In this document: in pieces, positions 53,301 through 64,000 of the stretch
How the letters are laid out: every line of letters starts with the position of its first letter
How positions within the stretch are numbered: position 1 is the first letter of the stretch
Origin: Marchantia polymorpha subsp. ruderalis
Lineage: Eukaryota > Streptophyta > Marchantiopsida > Marchantiales > Marchantiaceae
Direction of reading: 5' to 3'
DNA: 64,000 nt
NCBI GenBank assembly: GCA_037833965.1
Contig: AP031352.1
Coordinates: 12,504,501 to 12,568,500, forward strand
Program-made: the position numbers and the translations under genes
Notes under the pieces: generated by a model
The model's input: only the letters and a program-made list of their open reading frames with translations
What the model was told of the DNA's origin: nothing
The model's database searches: none

Positions 53301-56300
53301 CCTTCCTTAGTCATGGTTTAGTGACACGGTTTATTAGAAATTTTTCAAACTATCTTCAAAAAATAGGGCTAATGGTTTTCGTATACTAATAGAAACGTAT
53401 TTCCCAAAATAGGTTACAAAACATATATATTTAAATATGATACCTTTCATGCTTAGTATGCTAAGCTCTTGCACACTGGAACATATTGAAATAAGTGTGC
53501 CTAGCTTCGCACGACAAGAATAACACAGTTGCAAATCATTGATCAATTGTCAGAATGTATGACATCTGTACTTTCTACGACTTTAGTTCTTCGATTCCAG
53601 CATTTCACGATCACGAAGCACAGCATTTCCTCTCGAAATGGTGTACACCTTTCTAACTCTAGCAGCCACTGCTACACTGAGTCCACCTTCCCTCCAGAAA
53701 ACCGAATATGCCACTTTGTTTGGGACATTGGTAGTCCCGAACAAAATGAGAGCCCTGGCTGATTTATCATTATTATTTATTTGGATGTTTCACATCATAA
53801 TTCAGTCCTTCCATGCTTGGTAACAGCCGTGTCCCTAATGTCATATACCGGAGTCAGGCCTCTAAGTTCGGCGTATAAACATATCAGTTGACCACAGCAA
53901 TACAAATGTGCTGCGAGGGGAATTACAAATGCGAGGTGAGCCTTTTTGGTCAATAGAGATAATAATAAAGATTGTGGGGGTGGGTTAATGATATTTTGCG
54001 TCGAAGAGGAAGCCCAAATTTGTGCAGGATAGAAAATCAAAGCAGTGAAACATTAACAACCAAATTATGAAACAAATGTGGTAGCTTCATGAGCTTACCT
54101 CTAAGTTGTAAAATGGAACCAACCTTCTATGTAGTGGATTGGCACAAGTTATCCAACCAAAATAGTAGTTTGGTTGGATAACATCAATGTGTCTTTACAC
54201 GTTATCTATGTACTTTACTTAACTTTCTATCAGCATCAGCCAATGCTGATGTTCACATTTGTTTGTACCTGGCACTTTAGGGCTGACGTTGGTAAATAAA
54301 ATATCCTTTTGCTTTAGTGTATACGTATGCCAGTCTTTGTCGGAATTTTACTGTTAATATATAGCATTTGAATACTGTCCTAAATTTCTAAGGCAGCTGA
54401 AGGATCCCGGTTGGAAGTCAGAAAGTCCAATCGATTCGGAAACAGGAAAATACAATCGGTACCTAGCCTGCAGCAACGAGCTAGGTAATAACCATCATTT
54501 AGTAGAAAATAAAATAAAATTCTCAAGTTACGCAAAAGCTAACTTGTTTTTTAGAGAAATATGATGAACATCTCATATCTGCGTTAGAAATTTCTAGAAA
54601 TGAAAAACAAATCATGTAATTTTGAAGAATTGAATGATATATAAGAAACCGATATCAATCAGTAATTTTTAACTCACTATGTTATAAATTACCGATTGAA
54701 AACTGAACTACTTTAGAGCTAATTAAACCTTTGTAATAGTGAGTGAAACATATAATGTCTAAATTTTAAATCATTAAGATAATATATGGATAATATCATG
54801 GTTAAGATAATTTAATTTTTTTCTCTAAATTTAAACAGATAAAACTCAAAGGATAATACAATGTGTAATATTATATTCAGTAATAGATCTCACATGTCAC
54901 TAGTTGACTTTAATCTTGTTTCAAACCTTGAATATCAAAGCAAGCAAATAAGGATTTATTGATTAGATAAAGATAAGTACTATAAAAATTTTCAACGTAG
55001 ATAAATAGATATAAATTTGAGAAAAAATTCCCACATTATAACATAGTTTACAACTTATATTTTAGTTGCGAAGAATAGTTGCTTGTCTAATACCTCTAAA
55101 GCCATATCGGTTCTGTACTTAAGTAGTTGTTTAAAACGCTGCTAATAAATTAGTTTCTACTTTGCTCTTTTCTCTAAAGCAAGTATTGATATTGATTGCT
55201 ATTACTTCTCTTCATAAAATGTAACTTGAAAATTTTTCTAATCACTTTCTTCAAACCATTTCAACTCAAAAAAAATTTAATGTAATATTGGAGTTAAATA
55301 GTACTTATTCGATTAATCTTATTGACAAAATTAAATAATCTTCCTTGGATATATACATAGAGAAATATACATCGTGAATCTAAAATATTGTATAATATGT
55401 TAAAAGTATCAGTACCCTTTTCAATTACCTTGTTGAACGTGAAACTTCCACAGGTCAGTCTCAATGTGCACCTCCACTTACTCAACAGGATCCATGCAAC
55501 TTCGCTACAAGTCTATGGTCTTCACAGATACAATTTCAAAAAAAGGATAATTACAGAACACTATGCTTCTCTAATTGTGGTCCAATGTTCATATTCCCTT
55601 CATCTACTAAGAAGTTCTTGGCATTAGTCGCGTATTGTATCTTCTGTCATGAACTTTTTACTTCGTCTCTCTGGCTACATCCTGTCCCTTAATTAATTTG
55701 CGCAAATTCTCTCCACATATTAATATATGTAAATGTGGTTATAATTTATTTTCCAATTAAAAACAGCATGCTCTAAACCTGAAATTCTTACTTTGTTAAC
55801 GCATAGAAAATTGATCAATAAGTTGCAAAGGGTGTAACAAATGTATCGAAATCACCACATTGGTATTGAAAATGTCATGTTTTCAGACTGCGTAGATGCA
55901 AGTTGATAGTAAACTGTGAAGATTAAAGATGAATCGGTTTAGGCTAATAATATAAGTACGATTGTAAAAAATGTTTTCTAAATAGCTCGTGAGAACATGT
56001 TCCCCCCACTTCCTTCAATAAAGGTAGCTCACTTAGATTTAGATGTACATTTTGTTTCATGCAAAAACAGACAATTCTCACAACCATGATCCATCAGAGA
56101 AAATGTCCTGGGGCATCTATCCGAATTCAACAGATATCATAATGTCCAAATTGCAATATGATATTTTTATTTAAAGTGTTTATCATAACTACTGTTACAT
56201 GAGATGTTTATTAAAGGTGACTTAATTGGGATGCAGTCAAATTCCACGATTGAAACTGATGGAATATATTTACAGTATCAATGTGGATGAAAAGGATCAA

Positions 56301-57619
56301 ACAGATTACACATGAGATGTTTGTTGTCAATAAATTGTATATTTACGATTTTCAACATATTTTATATATTTTCTTCTACTATTTTAACAGTTTGATTTTT
56401 ACCATCTACAATATCTCCTGACCCACAGCCAATCATCATTGGGATCTTTACAAATCTTAACCATTTGGTTCCATGAGTGTACGACTTGATGGAGTCTTAT
56501 CATCGCTTTTGCAATGAGCACTTGGTTTTTTCAACTTGACATCAATAACTTATATATTACTGACGCTGTTTCACTGTTTCTAACTCGCAGTGGATCTTGC
56601 CAAATAATTCTCCGCGGGACGACATCCACTAAAATTGTGAAACTCACGAATTGCGACAAACATTTTCATACCTAGAGGATTGTGAGCTCCTATTCTGTAG
56701 ATGCATATCCCAGAACGACGGGACTTGGTACCATCTACTCAAGATTGCTTCCTGGTTCGTTAGTTACACAAACAAACACTATAACTCTTAAGAATCAAAT
56801 TTGTGCTTCTTACACGATATACTGTTTTTGTGTACAATGTCTACGGCGGGATCAAGATAGATAGACACAACTGGGGCCTATGGCTATTTGGAAAGATATT
56901 CTTGCTGTCGATCAGTTAACGTCGCACATTTACGACATTTCGTATAACCTGTACATTCGTTACGAGACGTGAACATACATATAGTCTGAGAGCTCCAGTA
57001 TATTATTAACCCTAATCATGTAAAACTCGTGCACTGATTGTGTACATAAACTTCAAGATATATAGGACATGAGTCAGTTGTTCGGATGTGCAAGTTCATA
57101 ATTAGACATTCAATATTTTTCAAATATGCCGATTGGCTTAGCAGACTATTACAAGATAAAAAATACCAAGTATCAAAGATGTCTGAATGAATAACATCCG
57201 ATATGTACATGTCATTTCATCCCATTCATGAGCTCAAAGGCGGCAAAAGATCCATCACCTAAAACTCAAGAACGGAGACTATCAATACACGTTCCAGTTC
57301 AAGTAGGAATGATAGAAAACATTCAATATATAGCCACAGCTTCCAAGACACGTTCCAATTCCAGTAGGAATAGTAGAAAACATTCAATACATGGCCACAG
57401 CTTCCAACTTCAGAAATCAAACTCAAAATCTCATCAGTGCGAGTACAAGTTTCTTGTTCTAAAACAATTAAATATGAGGTACTTGCCTATTAACTTAAAA
57501 TCATTTGATTCTGAACTTCCACTTTAAAACTTACATCATTATCTAAAGTTTATGATTACAATTCACATTACAAGGGAGATATCCTCACCTTATGAACAAA
57601 CACTTCCCAGAAAGCACAT
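53301..57619. other. AT-rich intergenic region between NPL4 and the deaminase gene
   Basis: No recognised gene. AT-rich, especially 54480-56500. A 61-bp tandem duplication lies at 57287-57408, close to the 3' flank of the deaminase gene. Confidence 0.4.
57287..57408. repeat. 61-bp tandem duplication, two copies
   Basis: acacgttcca starts at 57287 and again at 57348. Both copies continue through gtaggaat, gtagaaaacattcaata or a near variant, and gccacagcttccaa, with only a few substitutions. Confidence 0.92.
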
Positions 57620-60600
57620 TTACTGTAAAGCATCATCGAAAATCCCGTGAAGAATCAGCTTTGTCTTGTCATCTGCGAATGTGTAGTTGATTGCACTCTT
57701 CCCCATTATCAGAAGTTCCAAGTTCGTAAGACCTGTTGTTCAAGAGACAAAACAGAACTTCATCACTACTCCGGATTCTTGGATATATATTTTTTGGTTG
57801 GTAAGAAAGTGCTTCGTATCGTCCAAATATTGAGCTCAATATTAGTATTAGTTATTAGGCAATGAAAATTAGTATTAATGACTCGATTACTTTGAGAAGA
57901 AATTATGATCCAGAGTCTGCATGAACTGAGCATAATAGCACAAAACTTGTGTTTAGCGTAAAGAAGTAGTGATAATTATACTCCATGATCACAAATAAAG
58001 TTTCTTCTTGCTAAAAGGTTACAATGTTAAGTTCTTCGTAAAACATAAGCTTCATTACAACTCCATTAGACCAAGCCTAGATATGTGTAATGCATGCATT
58101 GCTCCAAGTATAATGCATATACTCAAAGCTATAATTGGGCAACAAATACTCCGAAGAGAAATCCAGATTACAAACTACGTAACAAACACGAAAAAACACA
58201 TGTTGTAAAAATGTATTTCAAGGTCAAAGAACTCGATTCCAAGTTTAAAGTTGTCAAAATTGAGCAAAAGATATCATGCTATAAAATTTGACAAGGATTT
58301 TGCGTTGGGTTTATAAATTACCGAAACAAGTGGCAGCGATTGCAAATTCAAGAGTTAGGGAAGTAGAAAATAACCCAGGATCATCAGTGCAAAGCACAAC
58401 AGGATGCTTAGCATTATAAAGGGCAGCTGCATAAAACATATACAGTTAGAAAGCCACCACTCGCATTCCACAAGTTTTTAAGCAGGAGGCACAGAGTTAT
58501 TCATCAGTTCATGATGAATAATACAGACCTATAGTGTTGAATTTCTCGGAATTATGTACTCATAAACTGTAATCCTCTGAGATTAGCCTGAAATACTACT
58601 ATTACTCAGAAAAAGTTTACATCACAGCTATGGCTAACTGGATTTCATTGACAATTTGATGCTCATAAGATAAATCAGAGGATGTAAATTCTAGAGAAAA
58701 ATTTCTCGATAGATAAATAATCATGTTCAAGATGAGTAGTTGAGGATGAGAACTAACCGAAATGATGATCTCGCATGGAGGAAACACTTTCAGTACGCAC
58801 GTTGGAAGTGAGGCAAATCTCCACCTGTTATCATCGAAGGTTATGGTTGGAATATCCATAGACATAAAAGTCCTCGTCATGCAAAGATGAGAACCGAAAG
58901 CTACAACAGACCAAACAAACCTTTAGTCTCGCTCACGCTAGTGAGACTGAACACCTTAACGGAACACTGAGTCCGTTGCATTATATGTATCAGAATCTTA
59001 CAGGTATACCCGAATCCAACAAAGCTCTCCATTCTGCTTCTTCCAGGCAGCACACGTGCCCCAACCTCCTGGGTTGGAGAGCAAGCATTTCACGAACCTC
59101 CTTAGGATTTGACACCTACAGTGAGGGCATCACTCCGATTGAAAGGATCAAAGCGTGATCAGTAAGTGTCTAATACATCAAAAGACTGATGATTATCTAA
59201 TTGATCAGCTTGGTATGAATGAAGATAAAGGTCGCAGATAAAAATAACAAAGATACGTGGCTTATGATGACATTAGCAGAGGTCCTTTGAACAGTCTGCT
59301 TAAATGCACAATTATGTTCTGGCTGAAGCAAGAAGGTACAAACTTTAACACCCAAATGTACAACTAACTGTCCACCTTGTCCATTCCCTTTGGTTTCTTG
59401 ACATGTAATATATGTAAGTACTTTAGCTTAGAACTTGCCATGCTAGAAAACTTGGAAGTGATACAATTTAATTCGTTAAGTATGGACATTTCTCTTCTCA
59501 CTTACTTCTCCACAATGCAGCGTCAAGGGTACTCCAAGCTCCTTGGCCAAAGTAAGGGCAGGTAAGAATGTTTCCCTGAGACGAATATGTCAGATATTGA
59601 CATGAGACGTCCATCTTTAAGAATGTAAGGATTAAAGAGGCGCATAAAGAAAGCAAACCTTTCATGTCCATTGGTTGTTCTACAATGAAAGACAGGGGCT
59701 AGAAAATATGTAAAGGCTGCTGATGCTCTCCACATGAAACAGGTTGAAATAAATCAATACCAATTGCCAATAGCAGGGTCACCACTTAAATCAACTCCCG
59801 CCACACCACGATCTCTCATGTCCCAGGCAAGCTGGACCTGTACGAAGCAGGGTTGCCAATTTTAGAAAGCACTTCACAAATGCTTCGCATGCTAAATCCA
59901 TGCCAAAAAATGTTGAGGCGTGACAACTGTTGTTTGATATCTTTCAATGTTAGATAAGTGCTAGTTGGGATGATGAAATAGACTACTTACCGTATTCATG
60001 GCAGCTTCTGCGTTTTCTCGACGATCGATACTTAACAGTAAACGAACGTGCATACGATGCCCATCTTGCACATCGCAATCGGTTTTATACATTACTCCCG
60101 CAGCCTCAAAGCCAGCAAAAACAGCTTCAACATAAGAGCGTTTACTCATCCCATAGAGGTCATTGCACTGTAACCAAAGAAGTAAACCATATTATATCAA
60201 CCTCATTGCTCTTGAAACATTTGGTTCTCTCCGCAAACAAAATCACCATGATACTGACCTTCGGAGTCGTGCGTAGCTCCAAGTACACAACGTTGTCCAA
60301 GAGAAAATCTTCAATTGCCTAAACATCAGAACATCATTGTGTCAGGGCGATCCCCTCCAGATAAAAAATGTTGGAATTCTAGAGGTGAGAATCCGTCCGT
60401 ACTTCTCTGGTGATTCTTGTGACGACAGCATGGTCAGTTGTAAGTGCATGGATGACGGGGAATAGCCTGAAGCACTCTGTCAACGACCGATCCTCTGACA
60501 AAACACATCAAGCTACAATGGTAAGAATTAAACGCAAGGATATCGAACAATATCTCAAGTCCAGCTTCCATGTAACACAGATCGATTGCATAAGAAGAGG

Positions 60601-61265
60601 GTGTGATCTCCTCTTTTGTAACACTTTGAAGTATACCTCTAAACCTCTTCCCTTCGGGTTTAGGGTTTATGTCGAGGATTAGAAGCAAAAGTACCAGGTT
60701 CTCCACGCATGTGTAAAAGATTATGAATCTCCTCACCTTTGCGAATTAAACTCTCCAGGTCTGTGTTTGAAATCTTCTCTTTGCTGTTTTCACCGACGGC
60801 TAAATCTCTACAACATCAGCAAGTAACAAGACGGATCAGCTAGAGTCATTGATGTTGATAAGGTATCTGTCTACGTAATCCCCAGAGATTTTCAGTTCGG
60901 AAAAGTGTTCGGAAAAGTGGAACATGTCTTGCGCCTACTTTCAGCAATACCAAAATGTAAAGCCAATATCAGATGCTTGAGAAAATGTAGACTCTATCGA
61001 CACGAGCAACCAAACTCTCAAAACGTTGAGACTTGAAAAGAGAAACTACAATGTACGCCTTTTAACGAGTAGAATTTTGAAAAAGCATCGCGTAATTCCC
61101 ATAAAAGATTAACACTCACAATAAAGTTGAAGTTCGAACGCAACCGTTGAGATGCGCGTGCAGTTCCAACTTTGGCATCGCTTTCAAGAGCGGCATTTGC
61201 ATAGCTGAAACTTGCAGCTGGGCGGCCAGTGAATTTATCCAATTCTTCTTCTCTTTAGTCATCAT
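57620..61265 (-). CDS. ADAL: Adenosine-deaminase-like protein, probable N6-methyl-AMP deaminase
   Basis: Plant and human ADAL/MAPDA hydrolyse N6-methyl-AMP to IMP, clearing the modified base from m6A RNA turnover in the cytosol. Eleven exons: 61265-61120, 60807-60737, 60494-60403, 60318-60259, 60167-59991, 59837-59761, 59575-59506, 59115-59002, 58824-58758, 58426-58322 and 57732-57620, giving 363 residues. All junctions keep frame. Metal and active-site motifs: LELHAHLNG (34-42, H36 and H38), TECFRLF, VVYLELRTTPK, GMSKRSYVEAV, LLSIDRRE, GVDLSGDPAIGNW, TLHCGE (H228, E231), RRLGH, CLTSN and CTDDPGLFST (D306, D307). The C-terminus is NYTFADDKTKLILHG. HCGE appears where human ADAL has HLSE. Two adjacent ATGs open the frame; MQMPLLKAMPKLE offers later alternative starts. 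True adenosine deaminase is less likely given the ADAL-type motifs. Confidence 0.95.
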
Positions 61266-62500
61266 GCTCTGTTCTGTTCAAATTGCTGCCTACCTTCAAT
61301 GTTTGCATTCAGCCACTGGCAGTGTTCCTCCTGCTGTCGTGATTCTGATGACAAACACTCAGAGCGTTTTTCACGGAGGAGGTGTAAGTTTTTCTCTTTC
61401 GACGATCGTAGTATTTTGGTTTCTGATTCCACCGATAACAAGGAGACAAGGGATCTGAAAAAGACAGAAGAAAGATGTGATGATGGTCATTAGATGGCAT
61501 TCCTGGCAACCAGTGTCAGGCTTCAATACTTCAGCTCCCCGCCAGCCAAATTAAAGCCATGAAGCCTCTTCACTCGGTGCGTCTACCTTGCCTACACAGC
61601 GAATCTCTTCCTTAGGAGGAGCAGGAATTCTGCGTCGGACTAGTGTGTCATCCACATCCTTCCCCGTGAGGAACTTCGATCCAACCAGCCGTTGAACCAA
61701 TGGTAATTTCTCGAGCTTGGAAAAATAGAATAAACTGAAAAACTCTCAGACCTGCTGGTAGATGGGAATCTTAATCTTTCATCTTTCTTTATAATATTCA
61801 TCGAGTGCATAAACTCTTTAAAGTCTAATTTCATTCTTCTTATTGGGATGGTGGATCTCAGACTGAGAAAATCTATGAAATTTCTTCAAAAGTAATTGGT
61901 GCTTGAATCGGATGGGGGGCCTATCTTCCTTCCAAGGAACTTCCACAAACATCCATTGAGTGCACAAATTAAAATCTTTATCAACCAGCTCACCCACATG
62001 CTGCTGGCTGCTGGTACACAGCTGGTAGACGGCAGTCACCGCACCTCTTCTTCCCGAAAACTGCTCCAACAACTCCTCCACTGTCAAATGGGGAATTTGT
62101 TATTCCACCATTTGTAGTTACTGCGTCTCTGTCATCGTAGGACTCTAGAACACTCAACTCAGCCCACTGGAAAGTCTGTACGTCGTCGTGAGTAAGTGAC
62201 ACAGAGAAATCAACCTACCGTTGTACATTGATAAATCTTCGACATGTGGTTCATAATTGAAGAAGAAGTCGTTCTTGTGCTTGTGTAATGTACCATCACT
62301 CCATCTTAATGACGAGGCCTTCCAATTGTTTGCTTGAACCGCTCAGGTGGAAAACACATGATGGGGGTAAGCTGTTTTTGGGCTGGATTCTTCTGATTTT
62401 CTGCTGCATATTCTATGTCGAGAATTTCCTATTGTCTCTCGTGTCCATCTGCGTGCGCATATTTAATTTGAAAGGTTGTTGTGAAGATTGAGTAGAATCA
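61266..62500 (-). promoter_or_regulatory. Deaminase upstream region
   Basis: Upstream of the deaminase start codon. Several minus-strand frames of 60-90 codons (for example 62087-61818) show no recognisable domain. Promoter elements cannot be assigned. Confidence 0.4.
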
Positions 62501-64000
62501 CTTCGGTGTACATAGATGTACGATAACAAAGACGTTGCGTAAACTTTATGCGTCTAGCACTCGTCGGTAACAGTAGATGAAATCGTGGGAATCTCAATTA
62601 CCTCTGGAATTCATGTAACCTCTTTGTATACTTACCTTTTAAATCTCTATATATAAATCTCTATATATAAATCTCTATTTATATATAGATTTATATCGAA
62701 TCCTTTTACAAACGCAGCATATAATGCCCGTCAAAGGTATTCCTGTTTCTTAACTTGTTATATAGACTTTGTACATACTGCTGCACGTATATAGTATTAT
62801 CTTCTGCTATCTACGTGGCAGCAAGCTTATGTAGATCAATGTTAGTTGATGACTTTTCTAATACAATCTTGATGATTCTTCTCATGTACTTTCGTGAATC
62901 TTTGTAGATGATCAAAAATTATAGTTATATTAAGACATATTCTCCACTATGGCGCTTTTGGATCTCAGCACCATCTTCCAACTTTGATTTCATCAATGTA
63001 CGGCTTGAGGTGTTTTACCCATACTTTTTGCTATTAAATTTTATGGGTGCTTTCTATGCTAGTATACACCGTTTCCATATACATCATCATGGATCGGCTG
63101 TAATCACAACTTATGGAACATCGATATAGTATTTTATACCAAATGTAAAATTGTACCGAATAACTTGATTGTAAGTGTTAGCCATACTCATTACATTTGA
63201 TTTACCCACCACAAAGTGAAACATGAAACAACTCATACATAATAGTCAACTTTTTCTCTTTGAGTAGTTTGCTTGTCATATGGATGTTGTTGTGTAAATG
63301 GTAGTATCAAATTTACAAGAAGGGTATAAAGTAGATAACAAAAATAGATTAGAAAATTCCATGCAGAAGTAGATAACTTAACAGTAGCTATGTACTAGGT
63401 CCAAAACTATTACAATTGATCATATGTTTGTATCATCTAAATGACCGGTGTTATGATAAAAGTAAGAGTCAAATCAAGAGCACATTAATTTTGTAATTGT
63501 TGTGAGTCATAAATACCTGATGATAATAGAGGCAAGATCTACAAATGAAAATACTTGCAAGAGCTATTAGAAATACAAAAAAATTTGATAGTTAGAAGAG
63601 TGTTCTTGCTCTATGAGCACTTAAAAAGATTGATTGTAAGCTTGTGTCAATAGTAGATATAAACATCTTAAGTTAATTAGAACTAAAATAGAAATTACTC
63701 AGGATGGAGAGATATAGTAGCACTATCGTGAAAAATTTATCATTATATCCTTGTGTTTGGTAAGTAAAAAATAAGTTTGTTAGTGAACATCTACATGTGT
63801 GCTTGTTCAAACCATAGCTAAAATCTACAAATCAGCAACTTCTCGCTCCTTTAGTCATTTGTCATAGTCATCATAATAGTAAAGAGTAGATCAAAAGTAA
63901 ACTATTAATAGTCATTTGTAAATTTGTCCAATGTTAAAATATTTCCGCTTGATGGCGATTCAAAATTTACATGGCTTTTAAGACATATAGTGTGCAAATA
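62501..64000. other. AT-rich intergenic DNA at the right edge
   Basis: AT-rich with no recognised gene apart from a short repeat at 62641-62694. The composition resembles the AT-rich islands elsewhere in the window. Confidence 0.4.
62641..62694. repeat. 14-bp tandem repeat ending in a hairpin
   Basis: Three copies of aaatctctatatat (the third slightly altered) are followed by an inverted partial copy, tatatatagattta, so the last copy can fold back. Confidence 0.9.

Noticed and set aside
61818..62087. 89-codon minus-strand frame upstream of the deaminase
   Set aside because: No domain, and no splice arrangement that joins it to the deaminase start in frame.

Overview
This is nuclear DNA of a land plant. 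All seven recognisable protein genes are eukaryotic, most carry GT-AG introns, and their best matches by eye are plant forms: a 411-residue mitochondrial-type glutamate dehydrogenase, a 510-residue cytosolic pyruvate kinase, a chloroplast-targeted S1-domain protein, a plant-type NPL4, and a CBS-domain arabinose-5-phosphate isomerase. One gene per roughly 9 kb, moderate introns, GC-rich leaders with CAG, GA and CCTG simple repeats, and very AT-rich transposon-derived islands between genes suggest a bryophyte, perhaps a liverwort. That placement is inference; no species marker is present.

Layout. 1-1435: decayed Ty1/copia polyprotein on the minus strand, running off the left edge. 1436-3480: AT-rich debris. 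3481-6300: GC-rich island without a recognisable gene. 8995-12633: cytosolic pyruvate kinase (minus, 3 exons). 15243-21408: chloroplast S1 RNA-binding protein (minus, 13 exons). 22798-23433: intronless Siva-like cysteine-rich protein (plus), head-to-head with the S1 gene. 25839-27486: arabinose-5-phosphate isomerase (minus, 3 exons). 30477-33664: glutamate dehydrogenase (minus, 8 exons). 35570-50270: long gene-poor stretch with an ~85-bp tandem array, several strong hairpins and a 5.4-kb AT-rich desert at 41950-47350. 50275-52132: NPL4 (minus, 2 exons). 57620-61265: adenosine-deaminase-like N6-methyl-AMP deaminase (minus, 11 exons). 61266-64000: upstream region, then AT-rich sequence.

The genes do not form a cluster with a shared pathway. 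Pyruvate kinase and glutamate dehydrogenase are central carbon and nitrogen enzymes. The isomerase feeds Kdo synthesis for cell-wall pectin, the S1 protein acts on chloroplast RNA, NPL4 serves CDC48 in ubiquitin-dependent extraction, and the deaminase clears N6-methyl-AMP from turnover of methylated RNA. Siva is the odd member: its animal relatives are apoptosis regulators and its plant role is poorly known. Exon boundaries were placed by hand from reading-frame continuity, GT/AG sites and remembered family sequences; every junction given keeps frame.

I did not find a convincing new multi-gene system. The most notable observations are the plant Siva gene, the in-frame 84-bp minisatellite inside the copia integrase, a possible 66-nt in-frame cassette exon in the S1 gene, and several near-perfect hairpins, some inside introns.
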